Below are positions 18,220 to 26,744 of a stretch of 64,000 nt of DNA, in pieces. Positions within the stretch are counted from its first letter, which is position 1, and the number at the start of each line of letters is the position of its first letter. The notes under the pieces are model-generated. The model did no database searches and was not told the origin of the DNA. It saw only the letters and a program-made list of their open reading frames with translations. The position numbers and the translations under genes are program-made. This DNA is from Corynebacterium oculi (GTDB lineage: Bacteria > Actinomycetota > Actinomycetes > Mycobacteriales > Mycobacteriaceae), in contig NZ_LKST01000003.1 of the NCBI RefSeq assembly GCF_001412105.1, positions 186,001 to 250,000 on the forward strand, in the 5' to 3' direction.

Positions 18220-18429
18220 ATGGATCTCCCCTCTGACTAGCCACGCAAGGCGGCTATCTACTTACGCATCTCGCTAGACCGTGAGATGGACGGCCTGGCG
18301 ATCGACCGTCAGCGTGAGCAGTGTGAGGCGCTTGCCGCGTATCGTCAGTGGGAGGTTGTCGAAACCTACGTCGATCAGTCGAAGTCCGCCACTGACCGCA
18401 CTAAGGCCCGTCCGGCCTATGACCAGTAG
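18220..18429 (+). pseudogene. N-terminal remnant of a large serine recombinase
   Basis: GGAGG then ATG at 18220 begins a frame that meets a TAG at codon 7 and then reads RKAAIYLRISLDREMDGLAI and DRQREQCEALAAYRQWEVVE, followed by TYVDQSKSATDRTKARPAYDQ minus its last residue before a second TAG. YLRIS with the catalytic serine, the DRQREQC helix and the 'RPAY' turn are hallmarks of the N-terminal resolvase domain of large serine integrases. Only about 65 codons remain; the rest is replaced by the end of a GyrI-like gene on the other strand. It is a dead integrase, the probable agent that brought in the neighbouring restriction-modification genes. Confidence 0.8.
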
Positions 18430-18762
18430 GTCATACTCGCCGCGCAGGGTGGTGGTGGCGCACCGGCTGTCGGGGAGTTCGCTGGCCTCCACACAGGAGG
18501 TATCTTCCGAGCCACCCCCGGTAAACCCGGTCGCCACCGGGAATCCCACCTCTAGGTTCAGCGGCTCCGGGGGAGCACCGTGGTAGAGGGCAAAGGCGGG
18601 GCCGGTGGGTACGAGGTCGCCGCGCTGGATCAGGGAACCTAGCGTCCCGAACGCGGAGTCGAAGAACTCCCGCAGCCCCTCGAAGGGCACCCCGGTGCCT
18701 CGCACCACCACGGTGGGGGTGGCCGGGTGGGAGATCACGTTTATCTCAGAAATAATGCTCAC
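18427..18762 (-). pseudogene. GyrI-like small-molecule-binding protein, 3'-truncated
   Basis: From the GTG of VSIISEINVISHPATP the protein follows the GyrI/AraC effector-binding fold: a first strand with TVVVRGTGVPFEGLREFFD, then PTGPAFALYHGAPPEPLNLE with VGFPVATGF, and a final strand ATTTLRGEYDLL. Family members continue about 25-30 more residues after this 'GxYDxL' point. Here the frame instead runs antisense through the recombinase remnant to 18274, so the natural C-terminus is lost and an unrelated tail is attached. It may still make a fused protein, but the effector-binding fold is incomplete. Confidence 0.72.
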
Positions 18763-18808
18763 CCGCCTCAGGGTAGCCGCGCCTCCCGTCCGGCGGCACC
18801 CCAAAAAC

Positions 18809-20374
18809 CTACTCCCCCCGAATCAGGTCCGCCGCCCGCTCGCCCATGAGCATGACCGTGATGTTGGGGTTCACGGCGGTCAGCTGCGGCATGGCGGAGG
18901 CGTCGCACACGCGCAGCCCCGCCACGCCCTTCACCCGCAGCTCGGGGTCAAGCGGTGCTTCAGCGTCGTCTGTCGCGCCCATGCGGCAGGAGCCCGCCGG
19001 GTGGTACACGGTGTTGTGGGTCTTGGCCACATATTCCGCGATCTCCTCGTCTGTTCGCACGTCCGCGCCGGGGAAGAGTTCCCGCTTCACGTACTTCGCC
19101 ATCGCGGGCTGGGAGACGATCTCGCGGGCCTTCTTGATCCCCTCCACGGCGATGTGCATGTCATACCCTTGCTCGTCGGTGAAGTACCGGGGGTCTACCT
19201 TGGGCTTGTCGCGGTAGTCGCGGGAGCGTAGCCGCACGGTGCCGCGCGAGCGGGCGTGGGTGATGTTGGGGGTCAGCGCGAAGGACTCGTCCGCGCTGGG
19301 GTAGCCGTGGCGCGCGGTGTGCATGTCAAAGGGCACGGAGCCGTAGTGCATCATGAGGTCGGGAAGCGGCAGGTCATCGCCGTCGATGGGGGTGAAGATG
19401 CCGATCTCCCACCATTGGGTGGCGTCCCGGGTCATGGGTTCGGTGGCCTCCCAGGAGATCACGGCCTCGGGGTGGTCTTGGAGGCCGGAGCCCACGCCGG
19501 GGGACTCCACCAGTACGTCGATGCCCACCTCACGCAGGTGTTCGGCGGGGCCGATCCCGGAGAGCATGAGCAGCTTGGGCGTGTCGATGGCCCCGGCGGA
19601 GAGGATCACCTCCCGGCGGGCGCGCAGTTCGCGGCGTCGATTATGCGGGTTATCGCAGTACTCCACGCCCACCGCGCGCGGTTCCCCATCCCCGGTGGAG
19701 AAGAGCACGCGGGAAACCCAGTGGTCGGTGAGTACGGTGAGGTTGTCTCGCTCGTCCATCACGGGGTGGAGGTAGGAGACGGAGGAGGAGGAACGGGTGC
19801 CGTCCGCCTTGCGGTTGATCTGGAAGAAGCCCGCGCCGTTGACCACCGTCTCGCCCTCGTTGAAGGTGGCGGTGGGAATGCCCGCCTGCGCGCAGGCCTC
19901 CAGCAGGGCCACACCCACGGGGTCATTCGGAGGCACGTCCATGAGGTGCACTGGGCCCTCGGTGCCGTGCTCGCCGCCGCGCGCGTTGTTTTCCAGGCGC
20001 TTAATCAGCGGCAGGATGGTCTGAGCGTTCCAGCCGGTGGCTCCCAGTTCCTCCCAGAGATCCATGTCCTCGGTGGGCGGGTGGAAGGCGATGCAGGAGT
20101 TGTGGGAGGAACACCCACCGAGCACCTTGGCGCGGGCGTGCCGCATGAAGGAGTTGCCGTTTTCCTGCGGTTCGATGGGGTAGTCCCAGTCGAACCCGGA
20201 TTCCAGGAGTTCCGGCCAGCGCTGGAGGTCTAGCACCTCGGCCTTATCGACGTCCGTCGGCCCGGCCTCCAGTAGGGCCACCGTCACGGCGGGGTCCTCG
20301 CTGAGGCGGGAGGCCAGGGCGGCACCGGCGGAGCCGCCGCCCACCACGATGTAGTCATAGGTCTGATCGCTCAT
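18809..20374 (-). CDS. codA: Choline oxidase-type GMC oxidoreductase
   Basis: A 521-residue GMC flavoenzyme. FAD-binding GGGSAG is at residues 12-17. The sequence follows Arthrobacter globiformis choline oxidase rather than E. coli BetA: CSSHNSC at 88-94 keeps the histidine that carries FAD covalently (H91) and the serine S93, HPE (E303), MMHYGS (H343), NTVYHP (V456, H458) and VNPN (N502) match its choline-binding and catalytic residues. It should oxidise choline to betaine aldehyde and on to glycine betaine using O2 and releasing H2O2. AAGGAGG overlaps the end of betB, so the two are coupled. A choline dehydrogenase role cannot be excluded from sequence. Confidence 0.85.
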   Translation of the reverse strand: MSDQTYDYIVVGGGSAGAALASRLSEDPAVTVALLEAGPTDVDKAEVLDLQRWPELLESGFDWDYPIEPQENGNSFMRHARAKVLGGCSSHNSCIAFHPPTEDMDLWEELGATGWNAQTILPLIKRLENNARGGEHGTEGPVHLMDVPPNDPVGVALLEACAQAGIPTATFNEGETVVNGAGFFQINRKADGTRSSSSVSYLHPVMDERDNLTVLTDHWVSRVLFSTGDGEPRAVGVEYCDNPHNRRRELRARREVILSAGAIDTPKLLMLSGIGPAEHLREVGIDVLVESPGVGSGLQDHPEAVISWEATEPMTRDATQWWEIGIFTPIDGDDLPLPDLMMHYGSVPFDMHTARHGYPSADESFALTPNITHARSRGTVRLRSRDYRDKPKVDPRYFTDEQGYDMHIAVEGIKKAREIVSQPAMAKYVKRELFPGADVRTDEEIAEYVAKTHNTVYHPAGSCRMGATDDAEAPLDPELRVKGVAGLRVCDASAMPQLTAVNPNITVMLMGERAADLIRGE

Positions 20375-20375
20375 G

Positions 20376-21854
20376 TTAATCCTCCTTCACGGGGAACCAG
20401 CCGGTCACGGCCGGTTCGGTGTTCTGGTAGATGTGCTTGGCCTCGCGGTACTCGTCGAGGCCGGTGGGGCCGAGTTCCCGCCCGGTGCCGGATTCCCCAA
20501 AGCCGCCCCACTCGGCCTGGGGGAGGTAGGGGTGGTAGTCGTTAATCCACACGGTGCCGTGGCGCAGGGCGCGGGAGACGCGGTTGGCCACCCCGGCGTC
20601 GGAGGTCCACACGGCCCCGGCCAGGCCGTAGCGGGTGTGGTTGGCAAGCCGGATGGCCTCGGCCTCGGTGCTGAAGGTCTCCACGGTGATCACCGGGCCG
20701 AAGCCCTCTTCCACCACGGCGGGGTTCTCGGCGGTGCATTGATCGAGCACGGTGGGGGAGTAGAAGTAGCCCTCCTCGTGCTCGGGGCCGCCCCAGTCTC
20801 CGCCCACGCGCAGCCGCGCCCCGGCCTCCACGCCGCGTCGGACGTAATCGGTCACCTTGTCCCGGTGCGCGGCGGAGATCAGTGGGCCGGTGTGCGCGGC
20901 CTGGTCAAAGGGGCCGCCCATGGTGATCTGCCCGGCGCGGGCCACCATGGCGTCGGTAAAGCGCTCGGCGATGGAATCCTGCACGATGAGCCGGGTGCCC
21001 GCAGAGCACACCAGGCCGGAGTCCAGGAACCCGGCGTTGAGGGCGTTATCCAGGGCGGCGTCAAAGTCTGAGTCCGCGAACACGATGTTGGGGTTCTTGC
21101 CGCCCAGTTCCAGCGCCACCTTCTTCACCGTGGGGGCGGCGGCGGCCGCGATGGCCCGCCCGGTGACCAGCCCGCCGGTAAAGGAGACCATGTCCACGTC
21201 GGGGTGCTTGGAGAGTGGTGCGCCCGCCTCCGCTCCCGCGCCGAGCACGAGGTTGGCCACCCCCTTGGGCAGGCCGAGCTTATCGAGCACGTCGATGATG
21301 AGAATGGAGGTGTGCGGTGTGAGCTCGGCGGGCTTGAGAATGAAGGTATTGCCCGCCGCCAAGGCCGGGGCGATCTTCCAGGCGGCCTGAAGCAGCGGGA
21401 AGTTCCACGGGGTAATCATGCCGCACACGCCCACCGGCTCGTACACGATCCGGGAGATCACCGCGTTATTTCCCGCGTCCACCAGGCGGCCGGGGTGGTG
21501 ATCTGCGATCTTGCCAAAGTAACGGAAGCAGGCGGCGATATCGTCCATATCGCCCTCGGCCTCCACCAGGCGCTTGCCGGTATCTAAGGCTTCGGCGCGG
21601 GCGAACTCATCGCAGCGCTGCTTGATCTGTTCGGCCACGGCCAGGAGCAGGTCGCCGCGCTCGGCGGCCGGGCGGGCGGGCCACTCCCCGGCGTCGAAGG
21701 CCGCGCGGGCGGCGGCGATGGCGCGCTCGGTGTCCTCCCGGCTGGCCTCGGAGACGGTGCCCACCTCGGAGCCATCGGCCGGGCAGGTGATGGTGCGGGT
21801 GGCGTTGTTGGTGGCGCCCACCCATTCGCCGTTGATGTACAGGGTCTTGGTCAT
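20376..21854 (-). CDS. betB: Betaine-aldehyde dehydrogenase
   Basis: A 492-residue aldehyde dehydrogenase that converts betaine aldehyde to glycine betaine with NAD(P)+. Asn151 in ITPWNFPL, the general base Glu249 in VALELGGKNPN and the nucleophile Cys283 in SGLVCSAGTR are all present; EEGFGPVITVETF and the C-terminal WGGFGESGTGRELG segment are standard for the BetB branch. The ATG (MTKTLYING) has GGAGG upstream and overlaps the restored betT stop (ATGA). Because of the betT frameshift this frame is also open upstream and continuous with the transporter. Confidence 0.93.
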   Translation of the reverse strand: MTKTLYINGEWVGATNNATRTITCPADGSEVGTVSEASREDTERAIAAARAAFDAGEWPARPAAERGDLLLAVAEQIKQRCDEFARAEALDTGKRLVEAEGDMDDIAACFRYFGKIADHHPGRLVDAGNNAVISRIVYEPVGVCGMITPWNFPLLQAAWKIAPALAAGNTFILKPAELTPHTSILIIDVLDKLGLPKGVANLVLGAGAEAGAPLSKHPDVDMVSFTGGLVTGRAIAAAAAPTVKKVALELGGKNPNIVFADSDFDAALDNALNAGFLDSGLVCSAGTRLIVQDSIAERFTDAMVARAGQITMGGPFDQAAHTGPLISAAHRDKVTDYVRRGVEAGARLRVGGDWGGPEHEEGYFYSPTVLDQCTAENPAVVEEGFGPVITVETFSTEAEAIRLANHTRYGLAGAVWTSDAGVANRVSRALRHGTVWINDYHPYLPQAEWGGFGESGTGRELGPTGLDEYREAKHIYQNTEPAVTGWFPVKED

Positions 21855-23924
21855 TCTTGTTCCTCCCATTTCTGCGGCGCGGCGGCGTGAATCTCCCCGG
21901 TGGGGGCACCGGCGTCGCCGGTCAGCGTCATGTAGTTCATGTGGGCCTCGTAGGCATCCAGGACATCCGCGATCACCTTGATCGCGCGTGTATCCCATGA
22001 TGCTGTGCCCGCGCGAGCCCGTGGCGGAGAAGATCTCCACCCGGAAGTACACGTCACGCACCACGGCCAGGTTAGCGGCAAAGTTGGGCACCGCATGGGC
22101 CACCGGGTACGCCTGGTACTTGAAGTCATCCTGGTCGGGGAAGCACACCACCAGGTCCGCGTACGGGATGGGGTACTCCGGGTGCCTGCCACGGTGATAG
22201 TGCACCTCCACCCCCAGTTCCTCTAGTTCCGCGCCCACCGCCTCCAGGGCGGGCTGCGCGGTGTCCTCGATGAAGCGGGCGGTCTGCTCGGCGGTGGGGA
22301 AGGTCATTTTCCGGGTGAGGCGTTGCTTCCAGGAACCACGCGGCTCCGTGGTGGGCTGCGCGCCCACGAGCGCGTGGCGGCGCGCCTGCGCGGAATAACG
22401 CTCGCCGCGCAGTACCTTCCACAGGGAAAACATCAACAGGTACAGCACCAGGGAAAACGGCAGGCCGATGAGCACCGTGGCCGCCTGCAAGGTGTACACC
22501 CCGCCGATGAAGAGCATGACCAGGGTGAGCAGGCCCGTCATCACCGCCCACACGATCCGCAGCCAGGGCGGGCCGTCCTGCTCCGGCGCGGGGGCATCGC
22601 CGTTGTGCTCCGGGGCTTTCGACGTCATGGTGGACATCACCAGCGAACCCGAGTCCGCCGAGGTGACGTAGAAGAGCAGGCCGGTGAGCACCGCCAGGCC
22701 GATGGTCACCGTGGTTCCGGGGTACTGCTGCAAAACCTCGAAAAAGCCGGATTCCGGGGTGTCCACGATCCGCTGGGCCAGGCCGGGCTCGGTGCCAAAG
22801 GCGGCCAGGGCGGCGTTGCCGAAGATAGAGACCCACAGCAAGATGAAGCCGAAGGGGATAATCAGCACGCCCAGGATGAACTCCCGCAGGCTGCGGCCGC
22901 GCGAGATGCGCGCCAAGAACAGGCCCACGAAGGGCGCCCAGGCGATCCACCAGGCCCAGAAGAAAAGCGTCCAATCCGCCAGCCACTGATCTGCCGGATA
23001 GGCCTCCGTGCCCGAGGTATAGGCAAAGGTATTGAGCATCATCGAGGGGAAGGAACTCAGGAAATCCCCGATGTTTTGCACCAAGGCGTCCAGAAGATGA
23101 CTGGTGCGCCCAGAAAACAACACCCAGGCCATGAGCCCCACGGCCAGTACCACGTTTAACTCCGAAAGGCGGCGAATACCCTTATCCACGCCCGAGACCG
23201 TGGACACGATGGTGATGGCCACCGAGAGCACGATCAGCGCCACCTGCACCACCGTGCCCGTGGGCAGGCCAAACAGGAAATTCAGACCATAATTAAGGAA
23301 CACCACCCCGATCCCCAGGGAGGTAGCCACGCCGAACACAGTGCCCAGGGTGGCCGCCACCTCCACGCCATCGCCCAAGGGGCCGCGAATCCGCTTGCCA
23401 AAGATCGGGGCCAGCGCCGAACGCACCGACAGCGGCAGGTGATAGCGGTACGCAAAAAGGCCAAAGGCCATGCCCATGAGCGCATATAGCGCCCAGCCCG
23501 GCACGCCATAATGGAACATCGTCCAGATGGGGGCCATGCGCGCGGCCTCCTCGGACAAAGGCGAAACGTCCGGGGGAGTGAGATAATTGGTGGCGGGCCC
23601 GGACACCCCAAAGAACATCAAGTCCACGCCGATGCCCGCCGCAAAAAGCATGGCGGCCCACGTAAACAGATTAAAGCGCGGCTCCGAATGATCCGGGCCC
23701 AACTTAGTGCGGCCAATCCGCGAGAGCGCCACCAACAGAACAAACGCCACCACGATTCCGGCGGTGAGAATGTAATACCAGCCGAGGTTGGTGGAAACCC
23801 ACTCCATCGCCCCGAAGATCACCCGCTCCGCCTGCCCCGGAGCCAACCACGCCCACACCACGAAGGCGAGAATCAAGGAGGCGGAGGCAGCAAAAACGGG
23901 GCGATTGAGGGGGGAATGAGGCAC
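21851..23924 (-). pseudogene. betT: BetT-like choline BCCT transporter, frameshifted near its C-terminus
   Basis: A BCCT-family transporter with twelve expected membrane helices: the glycine-rich TM3 segment FAAGIGVDLMFFGVSGPATNY and the TM8 tryptophan box WAWWIAWAPFVGLFLARISR are clear. It should take up choline for the downstream enzymes. The cytoplasmic tail reads normally to SIMGYTRDQ; one extra base at about 21976-21977 then throws the frame. Deleting that base restores VIADVLDAYEAHMNYMTLTG and ends at KWEEQE with a TGA overlapping the betB ATG, giving about 690 residues. As it stands the frame runs into betB, giving a 1182-residue fused frame. Whether this is real or a sequence error cannot be decided here. 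Confidence 0.82.
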
Positions 23925-24059
23925 GGGCGATTCCTTGGCTGGGGTCGGGGAGTCAGCTGTGTTTCCCCTCCACGGTAACGAAACCTCGGGCGCGGCGCAG
24001 GGCTCATGCTTGCCGACGCCGCCCTAAGCCGGGTGAGGAGCGGGGTGCAGGGTGGGCGA

Positions 24060-24128
24060 GAGGTAGTTTAGAAAGTGGTCCAGAGGTAGCGTAGGAAGTG
24101 GGCGAGAGGTAGTTTAGACAGGTGAGAG
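24060..24128. repeat. 23-bp tandem repeat upstream of the ATPase gene
   Basis: Three units beginning GAGGTAG at 24060, 24083 and 24106, exactly 23 bases apart: GAGGTAG(TT/CG)TAG(A/G)(A/C)A... with GTGG(T/G)C before the next unit. The last unit ends at the start region of the ATPase gene (24132), so the array occupies its promoter/leader. It may be a regulator-binding array. The rest of the gap back to betT (23925-24059) shows nothing recognisable. Confidence 0.75.
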
Positions 24129-24131
24129 CGG

Positions 24132-25409
24132 GTGGAAACGGTGTATAACCGGCGAGTGATAGATGAGGTGCTGGATGGCCTCCTGCCGTATGCTCCCGCG
24201 ATAGCGATCGAGGGGGCTAAGGCGGTGGGAAAAACGGCCACAGCCTTGCAACGGGCACACGATGTTCTGCGGCTGACGCGAAGCATTGATATGGAACGTG
24301 TGCAGGGCAACGTGGAAGGGGAGATAGATTCTCTCCATACGCTGCTCATCGACGAGTGGCAGCTCTATCCTCCGATTTGGGACGCGGTGCGTCATAGTGT
24401 GGACGAGGATCGGCGCGGAGGGCGCTTTCTGCTTACGGGATCGGCGGGGCCCACAAGGAATGTTCGAATACACTCCGGTGCGGGGCGGATACTGCGCATG
24501 AGGCTCAGGCCGTTGTCCTTTTTTGAACGAGGGATTTGTCCGCCGACTGTCAGTATGAATGAACTTGTGAGCGGGCGAAGAGAAAAGATTAAGGGAGTGG
24601 CGAATTGCGGGCTGAGTACCTACGTGGAAGAGATTATCCAATCGGGTTTCCCAGGAATGAGAGATCTGCCCCATGAAGTCCGACTAGCGGAACTGGACGG
24701 GTATATAGAAAGAATCTGTGACCATGACATGACTGAGACCGGGCATACCGTCCGTAGACCGCAAGCGTTAAGAAAATGGATGGAGGCCTATGCTGCGGCT
24801 AGTTCCACCACTGCTGGATACTCGGAGATATTGGACGCGGCCACGCCCGGTGAAAGTAATAAGCCGTCCAAGTCGGCTGCATTGGAATATCGGGAGACGC
24901 TAGAAAGGATCTTTATTCTTGATCCTATTCCTGGATGGTCTCCCGCACTGGCTCCGTTATCGCGGGCCACGCAATCCCCTAAGCACCAGATGGTTGATCC
25001 GGCGATAGCGGCGCGCCTCATGAAGATTGATGAGGAGGCCTTGCTGGCATATGAGGGTGGAACTTTTACCCCCAAGGATGGTTCGCTCCTGGGACTTCTG
25101 TTTGAATCTCTGGTCACTCTTTCTGTTCGCGTGATGATCGAACCCCTACGCGCACATCTCTACCACTTACGCACCAAGGGCGGGAGGCAGGAAATAGACC
25201 TCATCGTGGAGTTGGATAACCGCAAGGTGCTTCCCATCGAGGTCAAGATGAAGGAAGCCGTGGACGACCGTGACGTGCGGCATCTGCACTGGTTAGAGGA
25301 CAGAATTGGGGATCGAGTGGCGGACAAGGTGGTGGTGACCACGGGCAGGCACGCTTATCGCCGCCAGGACGGAGTGGCCGTGGTTCCCCTTGCCCTCCTT
25401 GGGCCATGA
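24132..25409 (+). CDS. P-loop ATPase with DUF4143 nuclease-like domain
   Basis: A 425-residue protein starting at GTG. The N-terminal AAA-like ATPase has Walker A GAKAVGKT at residues 28-35 and Walker B LLIDEWQL at 71-78, followed by LLTGSAGP (sensor region). The C-terminal DUF4143 part shows a PD-(D/E)xK-like core: GGRQEIDLIVELDNRKVLPIE as two halves ending IEVKMK. This family is widespread, often solitary and of unknown function, with suggested roles in defence or DNA metabolism. Its codon use is less GC-rich than the bet operon. The tandem repeat just upstream is probably its control region. Confidence 0.82.
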   Translation: METVYNRRVIDEVLDGLLPYAPAIAIEGAKAVGKTATALQRAHDVLRLTRSIDMERVQGNVEGEIDSLHTLLIDEWQLYPPIWDAVRHSVDEDRRGGRFLLTGSAGPTRNVRIHSGAGRILRMRLRPLSFFERGICPPTVSMNELVSGRREKIKGVANCGLSTYVEEIIQSGFPGMRDLPHEVRLAELDGYIERICDHDMTETGHTVRRPQALRKWMEAYAAASSTTAGYSEILDAATPGESNKPSKSAALEYRETLERIFILDPIPGWSPALAPLSRATQSPKHQMVDPAIAARLMKIDEEALLAYEGGTFTPKDGSLLGLLFESLVTLSVRVMIEPLRAHLYHLRTKGGRQEIDLIVELDNRKVLPIEVKMKEAVDDRDVRHLHWLEDRIGDRVADKVVVTTGRHAYRRQDGVAVVPLALLGP

Positions 25410-25415
25410 GTGCGA

Positions 25416-26486
25416 TTACGGCACCCGGTGCGTCCACTCCTCCGTGCTGAACTTCTCCGCCACCAGTTTCTCCGCCGCAGCCATATCTTGTGCGCTGAGT
25501 TCCCCGGGGTGGGAGGGGAAGCGGGTTTGGAAGGCGTCGATAAGCGCGGCGATGACCTCCTCCCGACTCACGCCGGTCTGCCTGCGCAGCGGATCCACGC
25601 GCTTGGCGGCGGAGCGAATACCTTTATCGGAGATTTTCACCTTGCCTATGCGCAGCACCTCCATCATTTTCTGGGCGTCGATGTCATAGCTCATGGTGGT
25701 GTGGTGCAGCACCGCGCCGGGTACCCGCTTTTGGGCCGCGCCTCCGATCTTGCCGTGATCCGAGGTGATGTCATTGATCGGCACGTACCAGGCGTTCACC
25801 CCCAGGGATTGCAGCCCGGCCAGCACCCACTGATCGAGGTACTCATACGATTCCACGTAACTGAGGCCCCGCACGGTGGCCTCGGGTACGTAGAGGGAAT
25901 AGGTCACGCAGTTTCCGCCCTCCATAAACATGGCCCCGCCGCCGGAGATGCGCCGCACCGGAATAATCCCGTGTTTATCCACGCCCTCTTGGTTCAATTC
26001 ATTGGAGTAACTCTGGTAAGAGCCAAAAACCACCGCGCGATCCTCCCAATCCCAGAACCGCAGGATCGGGCCGCGTCGCCCGGAGGCAACCTCGTGCAGC
26101 AGGTATTCATCAAGAGCCACGTTCAGGGGCGTGGGGAGTACGCCGGGGCGCAGCACCTCCCACTCATAATCGCTCAGGTGCGCGGCCCCGAGCACTGCGC
26201 GGCGGGTGGCGGCGGCGATGTCCCTGGTGGAAAAGCCGTGGAGTTGGGCCTCAAGCGGGGCGAGGGCGGAATCGAGGCGTTGTTGTAATTCCTCTGTGGT
26301 GTCGGTGATCTTCGCGCCAGTCAGGGCCTCCGATATGGCGGGGAAGGCCTCTTCTGGTTCGAGGAAGAAGTCGCCGGAAATGCGGGCCTGGGTGATGGAG
26401 TGGCCGTCCTCCGTGACGTCCGCTACCACGAGCTTTCCGCCGGGAACCTTGATCTCAAAGTGATGCTGGGTGGACATGGCTTTCAT
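25416..26486 (-). CDS. lplA: Lipoate-protein ligase A with N-terminal accessory domain
   Basis: About 356 residues from the ATG of MKAMSTQHHFEIKVPGGK (or MSTQHH at 26477); the frame to 26711 crosses the repeat array and is not protein-like. Residues 1-90 (KVPGGKLVVADV, ARISGDFFLEPEEAF, ALTGAKI) match the LplA accessory domain, which is C-terminal in E. coli LplA and a separate protein (LplB) in archaea. The catalytic domain follows, with RRISGGGAMFMEGGNCVTYS and the lysine motif GKIGGAAQKR, then HHTTMSYDID. It attaches lipoate to dehydrogenase E2 and GcvH proteins. It converges with the ATPase gene. Confidence 0.9.
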   Translation of the reverse strand: MKAMSTQHHFEIKVPGGKLVVADVTEDGHSITQARISGDFFLEPEEAFPAISEALTGAKITDTTEELQQRLDSALAPLEAQLHGFSTRDIAAATRRAVLGAAHLSDYEWEVLRPGVLPTPLNVALDEYLLHEVASGRRGPILRFWDWEDRAVVFGSYQSYSNELNQEGVDKHGIIPVRRISGGGAMFMEGGNCVTYSLYVPEATVRGLSYVESYEYLDQWVLAGLQSLGVNAWYVPINDITSDHGKIGGAAQKRVPGAVLHHTTMSYDIDAQKMMEVLRIGKVKISDKGIRSAAKRVDPLRRQTGVSREEVIAALIDAFQTRFPSHPGELSAQDMAAAEKLVAEKFSTEEWTHRVP

Positions 26487-26509
26487 AGTAGGAGGGGCGT
26501 GGGGCTGGT

Positions 26510-26690
26510 GGGAGTAACTCCCGTCACACGGTGGCGAGGAAAGATCTTTTGGTGGGGCACGGGAGTGGATGGGAACCACAGAGGTCACGCAGTGGCAGGG
26601 AAAGGTGTGCTTTGGGTGGTGTGCTTGCGGTGCGTGACGGGAGCGCACCCCACCAGTCACACAGTGGCGTGGAAAATGCGGAAAAGCACG
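26510..26690. repeat. Three copies of the ~60-bp dispersed intergenic repeat (locus B)
   Basis: Units start at 26523 (GTCACACGGTGGCGAGGAAA), 26584 (GTCACGCAGTGGCAGGGAAA) and 26656 (GTCACACAGTGGCGTGGAAA), with periods of 61 and 72 bases. The first is preceded by the perfect palindrome GGAGTAACTCC. The unit is the same as at 10788-10871. The array fills the gap between lplA and the ABC permease; both genes are on the minus strand, so the element reads TTTCC-CGCCAC-GTGTGAC along their transcript. Confidence 0.75.
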
Positions 26691-26698
26691 CCGCCAAA

Positions 26699-26732
26699 GC
26701 ACCAGAACCACTAAGGCACCAGAACCCCTAAG
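26699..26732. repeat. 17-bp tandem duplication
   Basis: GCACCAGAACCACTAAG is followed directly by GCACCAGAACCCCTAAG (one mismatch), with a decayed third half (AAACCAG) after it. It lies at the 3' end of the permease gene, adjacent to the larger repeat array. Confidence 0.7.
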
Positions 26733-26744
26733 AAACCAGGCCCC

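Noticed and set aside
19256..20233. A 325-codon open frame antisense to codA
   Set aside because: The composition (VHHEVG-type repeats of Gly, Val, His) is typical of the shadow of a GC-rich gene, and it has no ribosome site.
24060..24128. CRISPR array
   Set aside because: Units are contiguous 23-bp tandems without spacers, and no cas gene is present.
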